From: Lenzites betulinus
Taxonomy: Eukaryota > Basidiomycota > Agaricomycetes > Polyporales > Polyporaceae
Assembly: GCA_022264855.1 (NCBI GenBank)
Contig: JABYQU010000076.1
Location: 1 to 64,000, forward strand
Reading direction: 5' to 3'
Length of the DNA: 64,000 nt
The position numbers and the translations under genes were made by a program. Shown piece after piece: positions 11,717 to 22,071 of this stretch. The notes under the pieces are model-generated. The model was not told where the DNA came from and ran no database searches. It saw nothing but the letters and a program-made list of their open reading frames with translations. The first letter of the stretch is position 1; every line of letters starts with the position of its first letter.

Positions 11717-12797
11717 TTCATCGCAGCCGCGCCAAAGGCGCGGCCAGATGGAGCGCAGAATGAGGGGTTGTAGTAGCATGAGCTGTTGTTGAAACGGGCA
11801 GCTACTTTTGCTTGCTCAAGGGCCTTGACCGGACACTTACTGTCGAAGGACTTATAAGGGCCATCACAGTTTGCACATCGCACCTTGATGTGCGGGCAGT
11901 GCCGGCCATTAGAGCACTTGGTCTTGGAGGGGCAGAGGCACTCCCTCAGAGCATGTGGGCCCGCGCAGCGGGCGCACCGAATGGTAGAAGGGGACGATGA
12001 AACGGAACACGCCTTGGCCGTGTGGCCAAAAGCTTGGCAGCGGTAACACTGCATGGGTGGGGGAATGAACTTACTAACTGAGCATAATGCCCCGCAGACA
12101 GTCAATGAGCTGTAAATGAGCTGGTCTGCCTCCGCGCGGCTGGGGACTGAGAATACTAGCGACCCATTGCGTTTGGCTGACGACCAGCCCCGCTCAGCAT
12201 GAAGCCAACGGAGGCCACGGAGGGTCGTCTTTGACGCTACAGTCCCCGCATTCTCATGCCACAGTGACTCAGCTGCACCGGGCGCGGAGGGATCAAATTC
12301 CGTCGGAACGGACGCAGCAATGAGCGTGAACGATTGGTGCTCGACACGGGCGCCCTGCAGGCTTTGCAGATGGGGCACCCAGCTGCCATCATGGCGGAAC
12401 AGAGAATCAGCCTGCTCTGCCGATGAAGCACGTACCAGGAGGCTGCCGTTCGCCAGGCGGCGAACACCGCGAACTCGCGAGCCTGTCAGGCCGACCACGC
12501 CGGACTTGTCCAGGGCGGCGTCGACCTCGTTCTTGAGCTGAGCGGCTGTGAGCTTGGCAAATGCCTCGCCGCGGTTGGCCTGCGGGACACCAATGGTGAC
12601 ATCCAGCCTGAGGTGTTGCGGGGAGTCCTGTGGGGTGCGGGGGCCCGGGAGGGCCACCTTGGCGGGGGTTGCGCGGGCTAGTGATACCGAGGACAGAGCC
12701 TTCTGTACAGATGATTGCACGATCTGTTGAAGCTCGCCCCGCAAAGACTCGACTGCTCGCTGCGTCGACAGCAGCGACGCCTGAAGGCGGGGTGTGA
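11713..12797 (-). pseudogene. LINE ORF1 (gag-like), 3' part with zinc knuckles
   Basis: This is the larger part of a gag-like nucleic-acid-binding protein. A central region (VTIGVPQANRGEAFAKLTAAQLKNEV onward) resembles the RNA-binding part of fungal LINE ORF1 proteins. It is followed by three Cys/His knuckles near the C-terminus (CYRCQAFGHTAKAC, CARCAGPHALREC, CANCDGPYKSFDSKC). The frame is open upstream to 12797, exactly where the 8-bp target duplication of the inserted element lies. Together with 31275-31518 it gives 1,329 nt (442 aa plus stop), an exact multiple of three when one TSD copy is kept. The stop codon overlaps the ORF2 start. Confidence 0.85.
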
Positions 12798-12805
12798 CAT
12801 CAGTA

Positions 12806-13548
12806 CACCTAAGGCAGGGCCCCCATGTATCTCTTAGATAGGTTGATCGCTCGTGGGAAAGTCATCTAAGGGATACACTGTCTCCGAGCGCTTGAGGGCC
12901 TGTCATCCAAATCGGGACACAAAGTTTCCAAGCCTCCCGCTTCTGAATTCCGGTCATTTCCCCAGTACTCCCCAGGTGGAGGATGTTCGTGTAATGGGCG
13001 TCCTGGGCCGCACAAATACTTATATTAGTGCCCGGTGCACTGTAAGTAATTTACAAGATAGCCAAAACAGCCCTACGCGCAGGTGAAGCCTTGTAAATGG
13101 CCCCCTTTTGCCCCATGACGCTCTGCAAACATTATTCAAAAGCTTCCGACAAATGTTAAATCTAACGTTTTACACGAGTTTTAGTTGAACAATCCACGAA
13201 ACCTTTGTACGAATGTTCACACGAACGTTTGAATGAATGTCAGATAAAACGTCAGTCAAACTGTTTAGACAAATATCCGAGTAAACCTTCAAACGAACGT
13301 TTGCGCAAACGTTTGCGGGCGCTCCCTGCCGTCGGGATGCCGCCGCACGCAGCGTTCGGGATACCGTGTACGCCGTCGTGGACGGTGCCGACGTCTAGCG
13401 CCCGCGCGCCCTCCCGTACTCGCCGTCCGTATATGGTAACAGGCTCCTCCATCCCGCGACCTCCCCTTACCGGCACGGCTCTGGCTCGCCCATTTTCCCT
13501 TCGAATACATCGTTTCTTTTTTCATCTGGTGCGCGTTATGTACAGATA
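12806..13548 (+). repeat. Left terminal inverted repeat of the 8-bp-TSD element
   Basis: It is complementary to 30533-31274. The inner ~400 bp (about 13140-13540) are almost identical between the arms, whereas the outer ~330 bp show many substitutions and small indels. Within 13160-13320 the words ACGTTT, CAAACG and CGAACGTTTG recur in both orientations, resembling subterminal transposase-binding repeats. Short frames inside (for example 13205-13717) occur identically in the other arm and are not genes. Confidence 0.85.
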
Positions 13549-13941
13549 CCCACAGAATGTGTCCCGGAGTTCGTTTGTATTCTATTGGGATGGATCTTCG
13601 CAATGTTCTGGAAACATAACCACCTGGAGTATGGAATATTATGTGGCTCCAATAGAATGTGTCGCAAAAATGTATAAGGAGCACGATAATGTGTCACAAT
13701 GCATTGAGCAACACTAAAACTTTTTTACACGACCATAAGCCCCTTTGGACGGATGCTTCGTATGTATCTCCCCGCATACAGCAGCCCATCAAAGTGGGTG
13801 CTATACCAGCTTCCCCCGGCTGGCGCGTTCAAAACTAGTGGCATATCTTGATTGCATAGCATGTATTTCATGTATAAAACGAGTATCGACGCCCCGCCGC
13901 CACTTTGAGATAGATAATAGCTGATATGTTTGAAACATTAC

Positions 13942-14312
13942 GTGTTTGACAGTAATCTGCACATACCAGGTGGAAATCGTGGCCGACGCTGCTAAAACAA
14001 ACGTCGTTCAATAGCGCCGAGCGGTACGCACAGAACGAGCTATTCTTTGTGTTTGTAACCGCAAAACATCCCACGATATGCTCGGAGAATCCTCAATGTG
14101 CAGGAAGATGGCATTTCGAGGCATCGAAATGAAGCTCAACTTCTGCATGAACTGGACACTTTCGGGGTATTTCCGCTGTAGCGTAGCCGGATTTTACCGT
14201 AGATACACCAGAAGTAGCGCATTCTGTGCGTATTGGGTAGCGCTATCGAACGGTGTTTGTTTGTGCAGCGTCAACTACGATCTACGCATGATATGTGCGA
14301 ATTACTACTGAA
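13942..14312. repeat. Internal inverted repeat of the 8-bp-TSD element
   Basis: The minus-strand frame at 13868-14074 and the plus-strand frame at 14078-14311 share a diverged sequence block (SSFCAYRSALLNDVC versus SAFCAYWVALSNGVC). About 100 bp near 13942-14050 is therefore repeated in inverted orientation near 14210-14312. The frames are probably non-coding; the point is the second foldback arm pair in the interior. Confidence 0.55.
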
Positions 14313-14652
14313 AACATACCTTTCAAAACATATCACCTAATCTACCACTCAACATTGTGGTGGGGGCACGGTACAGGCCTCACATCGTACTGACCTCACA
14401 TAGAAGTGATATACTCAGTTTGTTTGCAACGCGCCAGTCAGGGGCAGCCGGTACATGGTCGGCTCTTGAGGTATGTTATGTCTTGAAAGAGTGAACTATA
14501 TCTTTGTCTCCGGTGAGCGTAAGATCGCGCAAAATTGTTCTTTGCATTGCTAGAGCATTGAGGCACATTGGGGCACTGTTTTTGTATTTTATATACCCAT
14601 TCCGCCAGAGTGGTATGTTGTTTTGTACTCCAGATGTCTATAGCTCCGATAT

Positions 14653-14948
14653 TGTAAGAATGACGGGGTAGGTGCCTTACTGGGCTCCTATCCCTTGGGT
14701 ACTCTGGTCCGGGCTCGTATTTGGGCTCGGCGTACTCGTAGGGATGGTGGAGGGTAGTAAGGACTTACCCTCCACCAGGCGCCCGAGTTCCGAATACTCG
14801 GGACACCGTACGCGGTGGCATTACATACATGCGGCTATCCGCGCGCTAATATGCGCGCGTGTACGTATGGTCCGATTCCGTATATTTTAGTTGTGCGTTT
14901 CGCACAACTAAAGGATCCTGTAGGAGCGCAGGATACGCGCTCCTTACA
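14653..14948 (-). repeat. 3' LTR of the Ty3 element
   Basis: This 296-bp repeat reads the same as 30177-30472 over its full length. Several perfect hairpins lie inside it, for example TTTAGTTGTGCG/CGCACAACTAAA and GGTGGAGGGTA/TACCCTCCACC on the plus strand. It begins TG and ends CA with the short inverted repeat TGTAAG/CTTACA. Confidence 0.95.
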
Positions 14949-14960
14949 CTCTCCCCCACT
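14949..14960 (-). promoter_or_regulatory. Polypurine tract of the Ty3 element
   Basis: On the element strand AGTGGGGGAGAG abuts the 3' LTR directly. This is the expected place and composition for the primer of plus-strand DNA synthesis in LTR retrotransposons. It independently supports the orientation read from the genes. Confidence 0.75.
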
Positions 14961-15292
14961 AGACCTGATCCCAGGTCTACAGCTGTATAGTAAAGAATAT
15001 AAATAGTATATATTTTTTTGAGGGCCACAAATAGCAGTGGCCATTACGCCTATGATACACAGAAGTCGTCGTGGCGTCCGACGGTTCATGGTAGGGGTCA
15101 CCGATAGGTGACCCTGCGTCTGGGTGTACGAACCGTGCTCGACGAGGCTGACGGTAAGAGGCGGCATGCCCGATAATATACTCATCCACCAATTTCGGTG
15201 GGGTTATGATTGTTGATTAGCCAATAGTAGTCGACGCAGGTGGGGCAGGCACCTGCGCGGTGATAGTATCATGGGCGGTGAACCACATAGGT

Positions 15293-18200
15293 TCACGACG
15301 CCATGGACGTAGCATCGTCGTAAGGAGGGGGAGCATCGCCTCCCGGCTCTCCTTGAGTCTCTTGACGAGCCCCTGCGTCCACTTGTGGTTGCCACCATAA
15401 TAATATAATCCCCCACCAGACTGGTGCACACCTCGTGTATTTTGTGATCACCACTTGTAATTGTTTAACGCTACCCCAGCCATTGTATTATAAGTGTCAA
15501 GTATTATATTATAAGGACCACCTATTGTACAATCCCTGGGCAGTTTGTTTTTGATACTGTGGGCGCGTATTTGGGATTGTACAATCCCTGGGCAGTTTGT
15601 TTTATATTCTGGCAGCTGTGCCTGGTTTGCGTTTATCCATTATACAATCAGTGCCTGCTTGTAGGTCCCTGTTTACCGCTTAATGGGCGCTTTTTTGGCT
15701 TCCTAATAGGGTAGGCATACCAAATGACCGCATTTGGGCGCTTTTTTGGCTTCCAAATGGGGCAGGGGCCTACTACCACCCCCTGGGGGCTCCCTTTTGG
15801 CCCCCCTGGGTGCATTATTGCCCCACTTTGTGCCCTATGTATATATGGTGATCATGATACATATTAGGGTGTTCTGTGGGGGCTAAAAACCAACCAAAAG
15901 CAGTCAAAAAAGCGAACCCAGGGCAGGGGTCAGCAGGTCCTGGTAGGTGCATGCAGCATATTATTGGTTCCTCTGGGCCCATTATGTTGATCAATATATC
16001 ATTTGAAAGCTATAGCACAGGGCTTTCTGGGACAGCTATTTGCATAGCCCCCGATGCTGTACTGATGAAGATATGGCCTTTCGCATTTTCGCAAAAAGCA
16101 GCCGTTTTGTTTGCTCAATAGCTCCTGATCCAGGGCACATATAAATCCACCCTATACACCGTTAGATTTGTATTTAGCAGACCTTTAGAACAGGCCTACT
16201 CTTAGGATATTCCATCCACATGTATTCTGCCCCTCCTCCTGCCTCCCTGCCAATACATTGCCCTCCAGGGCCCTCAGTTCCTGATAGATTCCCCTGAAAG
16301 CTTATGCAGTGTGTACTTACAGTATATCCAAACATATTTCTAGCTTGGCATGATTTAAAATGGCCTACCCCTTCCGTGCCCTCTTGCTGTACATTTGGTG
16401 CACTTCTAGCTTGTTTGCTTCATAATATTATATCCTGTACAGATATGGCCCTGCTCTCTTTTGCATGTTGTCTGTGTATACTATAGCTACCAATAGATGC
16501 ACTCAAAAGTGTTATCATACATCTAGATCTCTTATAGGCTCCTTATCAGTAGCCCACAGAGTAGCCCAATCTGTCGCGTTTTGGGGGCATATTATTTAGA
16601 TCAGACAGCACAGCTGTACTGGCATAGTGCTCAGAATTACATTGCACTAAACATCATGAGATTTGGTGGAGAAGTGACGGAGGTATGGAGGGAACACCTC
16701 AGAACAGCCCTTTGATGCAGTTGGTGAAGAATACATGAATGCACTGCTGTAAGCTGTGCTTGAGCATGTAGACCACCATTTGGGATATTCTGCCCATACC
16801 TCCGTCACTTCTCCACCAAACCTCATGATGTTTGGTGCAATGTAATCCTGAACACTATGCCAGTACAGCTGTGCTGTCTGATCTAAATAATATGCCCCCA
16901 AAACGCGATAGATTGGGCTACACTGTGGGCTACTGATAAGGAGCCTATAAGAGATCTAGATGTATGATAACACTTTTGAGCACATTTATTGGTAGCTATA
17001 GTATACACAGACAACATGCAAAAGAGAGCAGGGCCATATCTGTACAGGATATAATATTATGGAGCAAACAAGCTGGAAGTGCCCCAAATGTACAGCAAGA
17101 GGGCACGGAAGGGGTAGGCCATTTTAAATCATGCCAAGCTAGAAATATGTTTGGATATACTGTAAGTACACACTGCATAAGCTTTCAGGGGAATCTATCA
17201 GGAACTGAGGGCCCTGGAGGGCAATGTATTGGCAGGGAGGCAGGAGGAGGGGCAGAATACATGTGGATGGAATATCCTAAGAGTAGGCCTGTTCTAAAGG
17301 TCTGCTAAATACAAATCTAACGGTGTATAGGGTGGATTTATATGTGCCCTGGATCAGGAGCTATTGAGCAAACAAAACGGCTGCTTTTTGCGAAAATGCG
17401 AAAGGCCATATCTTCATCAGTACAGCATCGGGGGCTATGCAAATAGCTGTCCCAGAAAGCCCTGTGCTATAGCTTTCAAATGATATATTGATCAACATAA
17501 TGGGCCCAGAGGAACCAATAATATGCTGCATGCACCTACCAGGACCTGCTGACCCCTGCCCTGGGTTCGCTTTTTTGACTGCTTTTGGTCGGTTTTTAGC
17601 CCCCACAGAACACCCTGATATGTATCATGATCACCACATATACATAGGGCACAGATTGGGGCAATAATGCACCCAGGGGGGCCAAAAGGGAGCCCCCAGG
17701 GGGTGGTAGTAGGCCCCTGCCCCATTTGGAAGCCAAAAAAGCGCCCAAATGCGGTCATTTGGTATGCCTACCCTATTAGGAAGCCAAAAAAGCGCCCATT
17801 AAGCGGTAAACAGGGACCTACAAGCAGGCACTGATTGTATAATGGATAAACGCAAACCAGGCACAGCTGCCAGAATATAAAACAAACTGCCCAGGGATTG
17901 TACAATCCCAAATACGCGCCCACAGTATCAAAAACAAACTGCCCAGGGATTGTACAATAGGTGGTCCTTATAATATAATACTTGACACTTATAATACAAT
18001 GGCTGGGGTAGCGTTAAACAATTACAAGTGGTGATCACAAAATACACGAGGTGTGCACCAGTCTGGTGGGGGATTATATTATTATGGTGGCAACCACAAG
18101 TGCTGCGTCACCCATTTCGGTGACCGGGGCCGTGGTGGTGGGCGCAGCCTCGCCCTCCTCGACCTCCATGTTGTCGTTCGACGCGTGAGCTGGAGGGGGA

Positions 18201-20392
18201 GGAGCGGGGTTAGCGGCCGGAGCCTCGTTGGTAGCGGTCGACGTGGGTGTCGCCGCTATGTTTAGGGATTGGGGAGGGGGTACATTGACCACCTCCGATA
18301 CAGAGTGTATGCCGGGGAGAGCCGTGATAGGTTCCCCGGGAGTGATTCCTTCGCGAGCGGCGCGGGATCGCGCGGCCGCGTCGCGGTGCTCGTCTGCCCA
18401 CTCGATGGTGACGCCTAGTCGGGCGTACCAGAGTGCGACGTGAAACAGGGACAGCGCGTCCTCTGCGAAGCTGCCGGGATATGCCTGCGTGGTGCTCTTG
18501 GGGCTGACAGGGTACTGTCCCGTCAGAATGATGTGACGGTACAGGCCCGGCACTGAGAACAATACGTTCGTCAGCGAGAGCCACCGTCCGCGTTCAGACG
18601 GGGTTACACGGCGCGTCAAAGCGCGGCGACCCATCTGGTGGAACTCGACGTGGACCAGTTGCGGCCGACCGTCGGGGGCGACCGTCATCCACGACGGACG
18701 AGACGACGGGTAGTTCTTCATCCACTCGCGAAGCTCCTTCGCGGTGGAGTCCAGCCGTGGCTGCGCGAGCTTCACGTGCGGCTGCTGCTTGGAGCGATAC
18801 GGCCGTCCTGCAATCGGGTGGTCGTTGCGGGTGGTGGGCATCGGCAGATGCGCCGTGCTTGTAGGGATTAACCCCGGCGGCGTATATGCAGCCGGGTGGG
18901 GCTGGTCTACGGTGGGACCTGTCCGATTGGATGGGCCACCCGAGGGACCAGCTCGGTCGGGGTTCCGCCAGCTGCTCACCAAGACTTGTAATCCCCGCAC
19001 GCTGGTCAGTGCGGGGTTGGCGTTGACCTGCGCCAGCAGATGTTGTATGCGATGCCGCGCCTGACCCATGTCAGTGTGCGAGGCATCCAAGATTTGCCGG
19101 GCCTCCTCTTGAGTCATTGGCACGAAGTCGTACCAATGGTTGGTGAGCTTGGGGTCCGAGTTCGCCGGTGCGGCTAACTCGTCGTGGGGCCAGTTGGGGA
19201 TGAGCGACTGATGAGAGGCGGCAGTTGTGCCTGTCCACGTCATCGTGCCCGGGCGCGGAGGAGCTGGTACTCCTCGACGCGCGTTCCGCATCACTTGCCG
19301 ACTCGAAATACGCCGCGCCCGTTTGGCGTCGAACGTAGCCTCGTCTTCCGACGAGAAGTCGTAGTCGACCATGGGGTGCGGGGCCGGCTCTTCCCGCGGC
19401 GGCTCGATTCTTTGGGTCTCGGGCGACGTCTGCGTCGGCCGAGTCGTGGTAGACGATCCTTGTCGGAACATGTCAAATCCACGAACGTCCCCTGCTGATA
19501 TTGGCGGGGGAAAGCGGGACGACATGTCCTCGCGCCTATCCCCGCGCCGCACCGTCCTGTCCTCGTTGGGATGGCTGTAAGGTTGGTAACGAGCAGTTTC
19601 TGCTCGAGACTCCTGTTGTTTCTTCATATCCTCCAGCTGCTGCTGGAGTCGATCCTTCTCGTCTTGCAGATCGTCGTACCGCTCGCGCTCGTCGTTGCGC
19701 TCGCGACGGTACCGCTCCATCGTCTCACGACGCTCATCTGCGAGCTGCCGTGCCTCCTTCAACTGCTCTTGCAGTTCGGCTATACGCCGCTCGTTCTCCG
19801 CGGCGTCCCCTCCCTCCTTGGAGCGACTATGCTCCTCGAAGTACTGCCAGAACCGGGCTTGAAGCTGAGCTTGCACGCTCATTTGAGCTTCGCGCAGCGA
19901 TGGCTCCGACTGCGCGCCCCGAAGATGGCGGATGAACTCGGCGCAGATCACGCAGCCCGTCGTATGCGCGACGAGGAGCGGATGCTCTGCTACCGGTCCC
20001 CAGGCCAGGTTCATGCTCAGTGGCATGATGGGCGGCATCCCTGGCATTACGCCCATGGGAGCGACCTGATTTTGGGGCGGAGCAAACGCTGAGACCGACG
20101 CCCCATGTGCTTGAGGGTACGCGGGCGGGTACGCGTAGCCGTATCCCGGCTGCGGATATTGATTCGTAGGCGGTGTCTGCGTTGGGGCACCGCCGTACTG
20201 GTACTGGGCCGGATACGGTGCAGGATACCCAGCTACTTGCTGATGCACGGCTGGGGCGGCAGGATCCGGGAAGGCCACGTTTGGTGGCATGGCGGTAGAG
20301 GGGGGTGCTGGGCGATCCACTACCATTTCGGTAGTGGCGCTCGGGGGTGCGTTGAGGGGCGCGTGAGGCGGCTGGGATTGGTCCGGGTTCAT
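15293..20392 (-). pseudogene. Extra ORF (ORF3) downstream of integrase in the Ty3 element, split by palindrome copy A
   Basis: Two pieces, 20392-18103 and 15372-15293, join in frame when one copy of the 7-bp duplication CTGCGTC is kept: 2,370 nt, 789 aa. The N-terminus is rich in Pro, Gln, Tyr and Ala (repeats such as YPQPGYGYAYPPAYPQ). A strong coiled coil follows (about residues 195-275), then an acidic-basic linker and a more globular C-terminal half (NHWYDFVPMTQEEARQILDA; AEDALSLFHVALWYARLGV). Near the end is a PPPY motif. No transmembrane segment, zinc finger or enzyme motif was seen, so it is not an obvious envelope gene. It starts 323 bp after the integrase stop, on the same strand. 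Its function is unknown; a structural or RNA-binding accessory role is only a guess. Confidence 0.75.
15380..18102. mobile_element. Palindromic (foldback-like) element, copy A
   Basis: A 2,723-bp palindrome: left arm 15380-16688, spacer 16689-16793, right arm 16794-18102 (1,309, 105 and 1,309 bp). It begins CACTTGTGGTTGCCACC and ends with the complement, and is flanked by the 7-bp direct repeat CTGCGTC (15373-15379 and 18103-18109). Short direct repeats lie inside each arm, such as TGGGCGCTTTTTTGGCTTCC at 15684 and 15735. All frames are short (about 60-110 aa) and mirrored in the two arms, so no transposase is encoded. It disrupts ORF3 of the Ty3 element. A 7-bp duplication with very long inverted termini recalls Galileo of the P superfamily, but no sequence homology is claimed. 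Confidence 0.92.
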
Positions 20393-20715
20393 GGCGGTGG
20401 TGCGAGTGTTGAGGGCGAGTGGGCGAGTGAGAGAGTCGTAGTAAAAGCAAGAGAGACGAGTGTGAAGTTAGGCGAGCGCGAGCTGGCAATTCGCCAGTCG
20501 CAGGGTCGCGGAGCCACGCTAAGCGCTGGCTGAGCTCGAATCTGAGCTGTAATTACGCGACGCGTCGCGCGTAGCACATGTGACCGCGTGCGAGCGCTTG
20601 CTAGCAGGTGGCTGTGCTCGCGCCTTCAACGCCGGACGCACAAGTCCTTTTCTCCTTTGACGCCGCACTGGCTACACTCGCCGTATCGGCGTAGCTACTC
20701 CCCACCACACACGTA

Positions 20716-22071
20716 TTAGTGTGCGGCTGGTTTCCGGGGTAAGGCTCGCCATGAGCTGACTCCCATGAGCGTACAATACTCGTCCAACGCTGCGAGATCT
20801 TTACAACTCTCATACGGCTCCCAAGTATGGTCGCCCTGGGTCCACCGTACGTGAAACCGACATCTGGCGCCTTGCCACTCGTGGCCGACTATCTCGTCGA
20901 CCAACCATTCAGCGTCGTCGCTGAGCCCGAAGTCGTAGAAGGCTTGGGCATCGCGATGCGGGAATACCGCATCGTCGTTGGCTTCATGTCTCCTAAGTAG
21001 GGAGACATGGAATTTGGGATGTATTCGCCGCTCTCGTAATTCCGAGGGTAGGTCCAATACATAGTTGGAAGTGCGAGGTATGCACTCCAAAATCTTGTAT
21101 GGCCCGATGTATTTAGGCACGAGCTTGCGTGCTCGACCTTTGGGCACGGTTAGGTTCTTAGTCGAGAGATAGACTAAGTCTCCAATCTGGAACTCAGGTT
21201 CCTCCTGCCTATGCTTATTCGCATGGTAGGTTTGAGACACGCGAGCGTCGATTATGGCATCGTGCGCTATCTCAAGATTAGCACGAGCTCGCTGTGCGAA
21301 CTCGCGTACTCCCGCGAACGGAGTTTCCGTTCTGATTCCACTCATCGACCGAGGTAAATACCCATAGTTCAATTCGAATGGGGCAAACCCAGTAGTAGAG
21401 CTGGCGGCAGAATTCAATGCGAATTCTGCCAAGGGTAGTTTCTCGTACCAATCGAGTTGATTGGGCGATACTATAGCACGGAGAATCTGAGTAATTGAAC
21501 GAATAGTTCGCTCACTCAGTCCATCCGTTTGCGGGTGGAAAGAAGTGGACATGAGCAGCTTCGCGCCCATGAGTCTATGAAGCTCACGCCAGAACTTCGA
21601 CGTGAACTTGCTGTCTCTATCAGATACGATAGATTCAGGCAACCCGTGGAGTCGTACTACCTCTCGCAGATATACGAGAGATAATTCCGCGGCCGTGTCG
21701 GTCGTTCGTACAGGTATTAAGTGTACCATAGACGTCATGCGGCATACGACTACCCATACGTAGTCGTATCCGTGTGACAATGGAAATGGACCGACAAAGT
21801 CCATGGAGATCGAGACCCATGGGGCCAGGGCCAGGGGTAAGCTATGTAGTAGCCCCATAGGTAGTTGAGTGGACGACTTTGCGGTATGACATGTACCGCA
21901 AGTTATACAAAATTTATCTACGTCTTTGCGTAGAGTCGGCCACCAAAACCAACGTCTGAGATACTCAGACGTGCGTTGCGGACCGAGATGTCCCAACGTA
22001 CTGTGCGCGCGATCAATCACGATCTCGTGTAGTGATCGTTTGTTCAATAGAACCCGGGGTAGGCATAACAC
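20716..22071 (-). pseudogene. Ty3 integrase with C-terminal chromodomain
   Basis: About 451 codons. The N-terminal HHCC zinc-binding module (H-x-HLGPQRTSEYL...CITCGTCH) is followed by the catalytic core with D in SISMDFVGP, D in IVSDRDSKF and E in HPQTDGLSERT, then a C-terminal chromodomain (AEWLVDEIVGHEW ... FHVRWTQGDHTWEPY). The chromodomain is expected to steer integration to particular chromatin. The frame is offset from the RT frame upstream. The overlap region 22073-22082 contains a tandem 5-bp repeat (GAGGC GAGGC on the coding strand), and a single unit would make RT and integrase continuous. I therefore read it as the integrase part of one pol frame broken by a 5-bp duplication. Confidence 0.9.

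Noticed and set aside
13205..13717. 170-codon frame (repeated at 30370-30876 on the other strand)
   Set aside because: It is an identical mirrored copy inside the terminal inverted repeats of the 8-bp-TSD element, so non-coding repeat rather than a duplicated gene.
14672..14890. 72-codon frame repeated at 30196-30414
   Set aside because: Lies wholly inside the two identical LTRs.
15217..15429. ORF3 tail in the frame ending STTIG
   Set aside because: Joining across the 7-bp duplication puts the real frame one base away, ending at 15293. The other frame is a shadow running from the palindrome terminus.
15876..16121. 81-codon frame repeated at 17361, 25887, 27372 and 5034
   Set aside because: All five copies lie in arms of the palindromic elements and are mirrored. 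The repetition comes from the repeat, not from a conserved small protein.
15293..20392. Envelope-like gene
   Set aside because: No signal peptide, transmembrane segment or glycoprotein features; only its position after integrase suggested it.
20716..22071. Integrase as a separate gene or programmed frameshift product
   Set aside because: The tandem GAGGC duplication at the junction gives a simpler explanation: a broken continuous pol frame.
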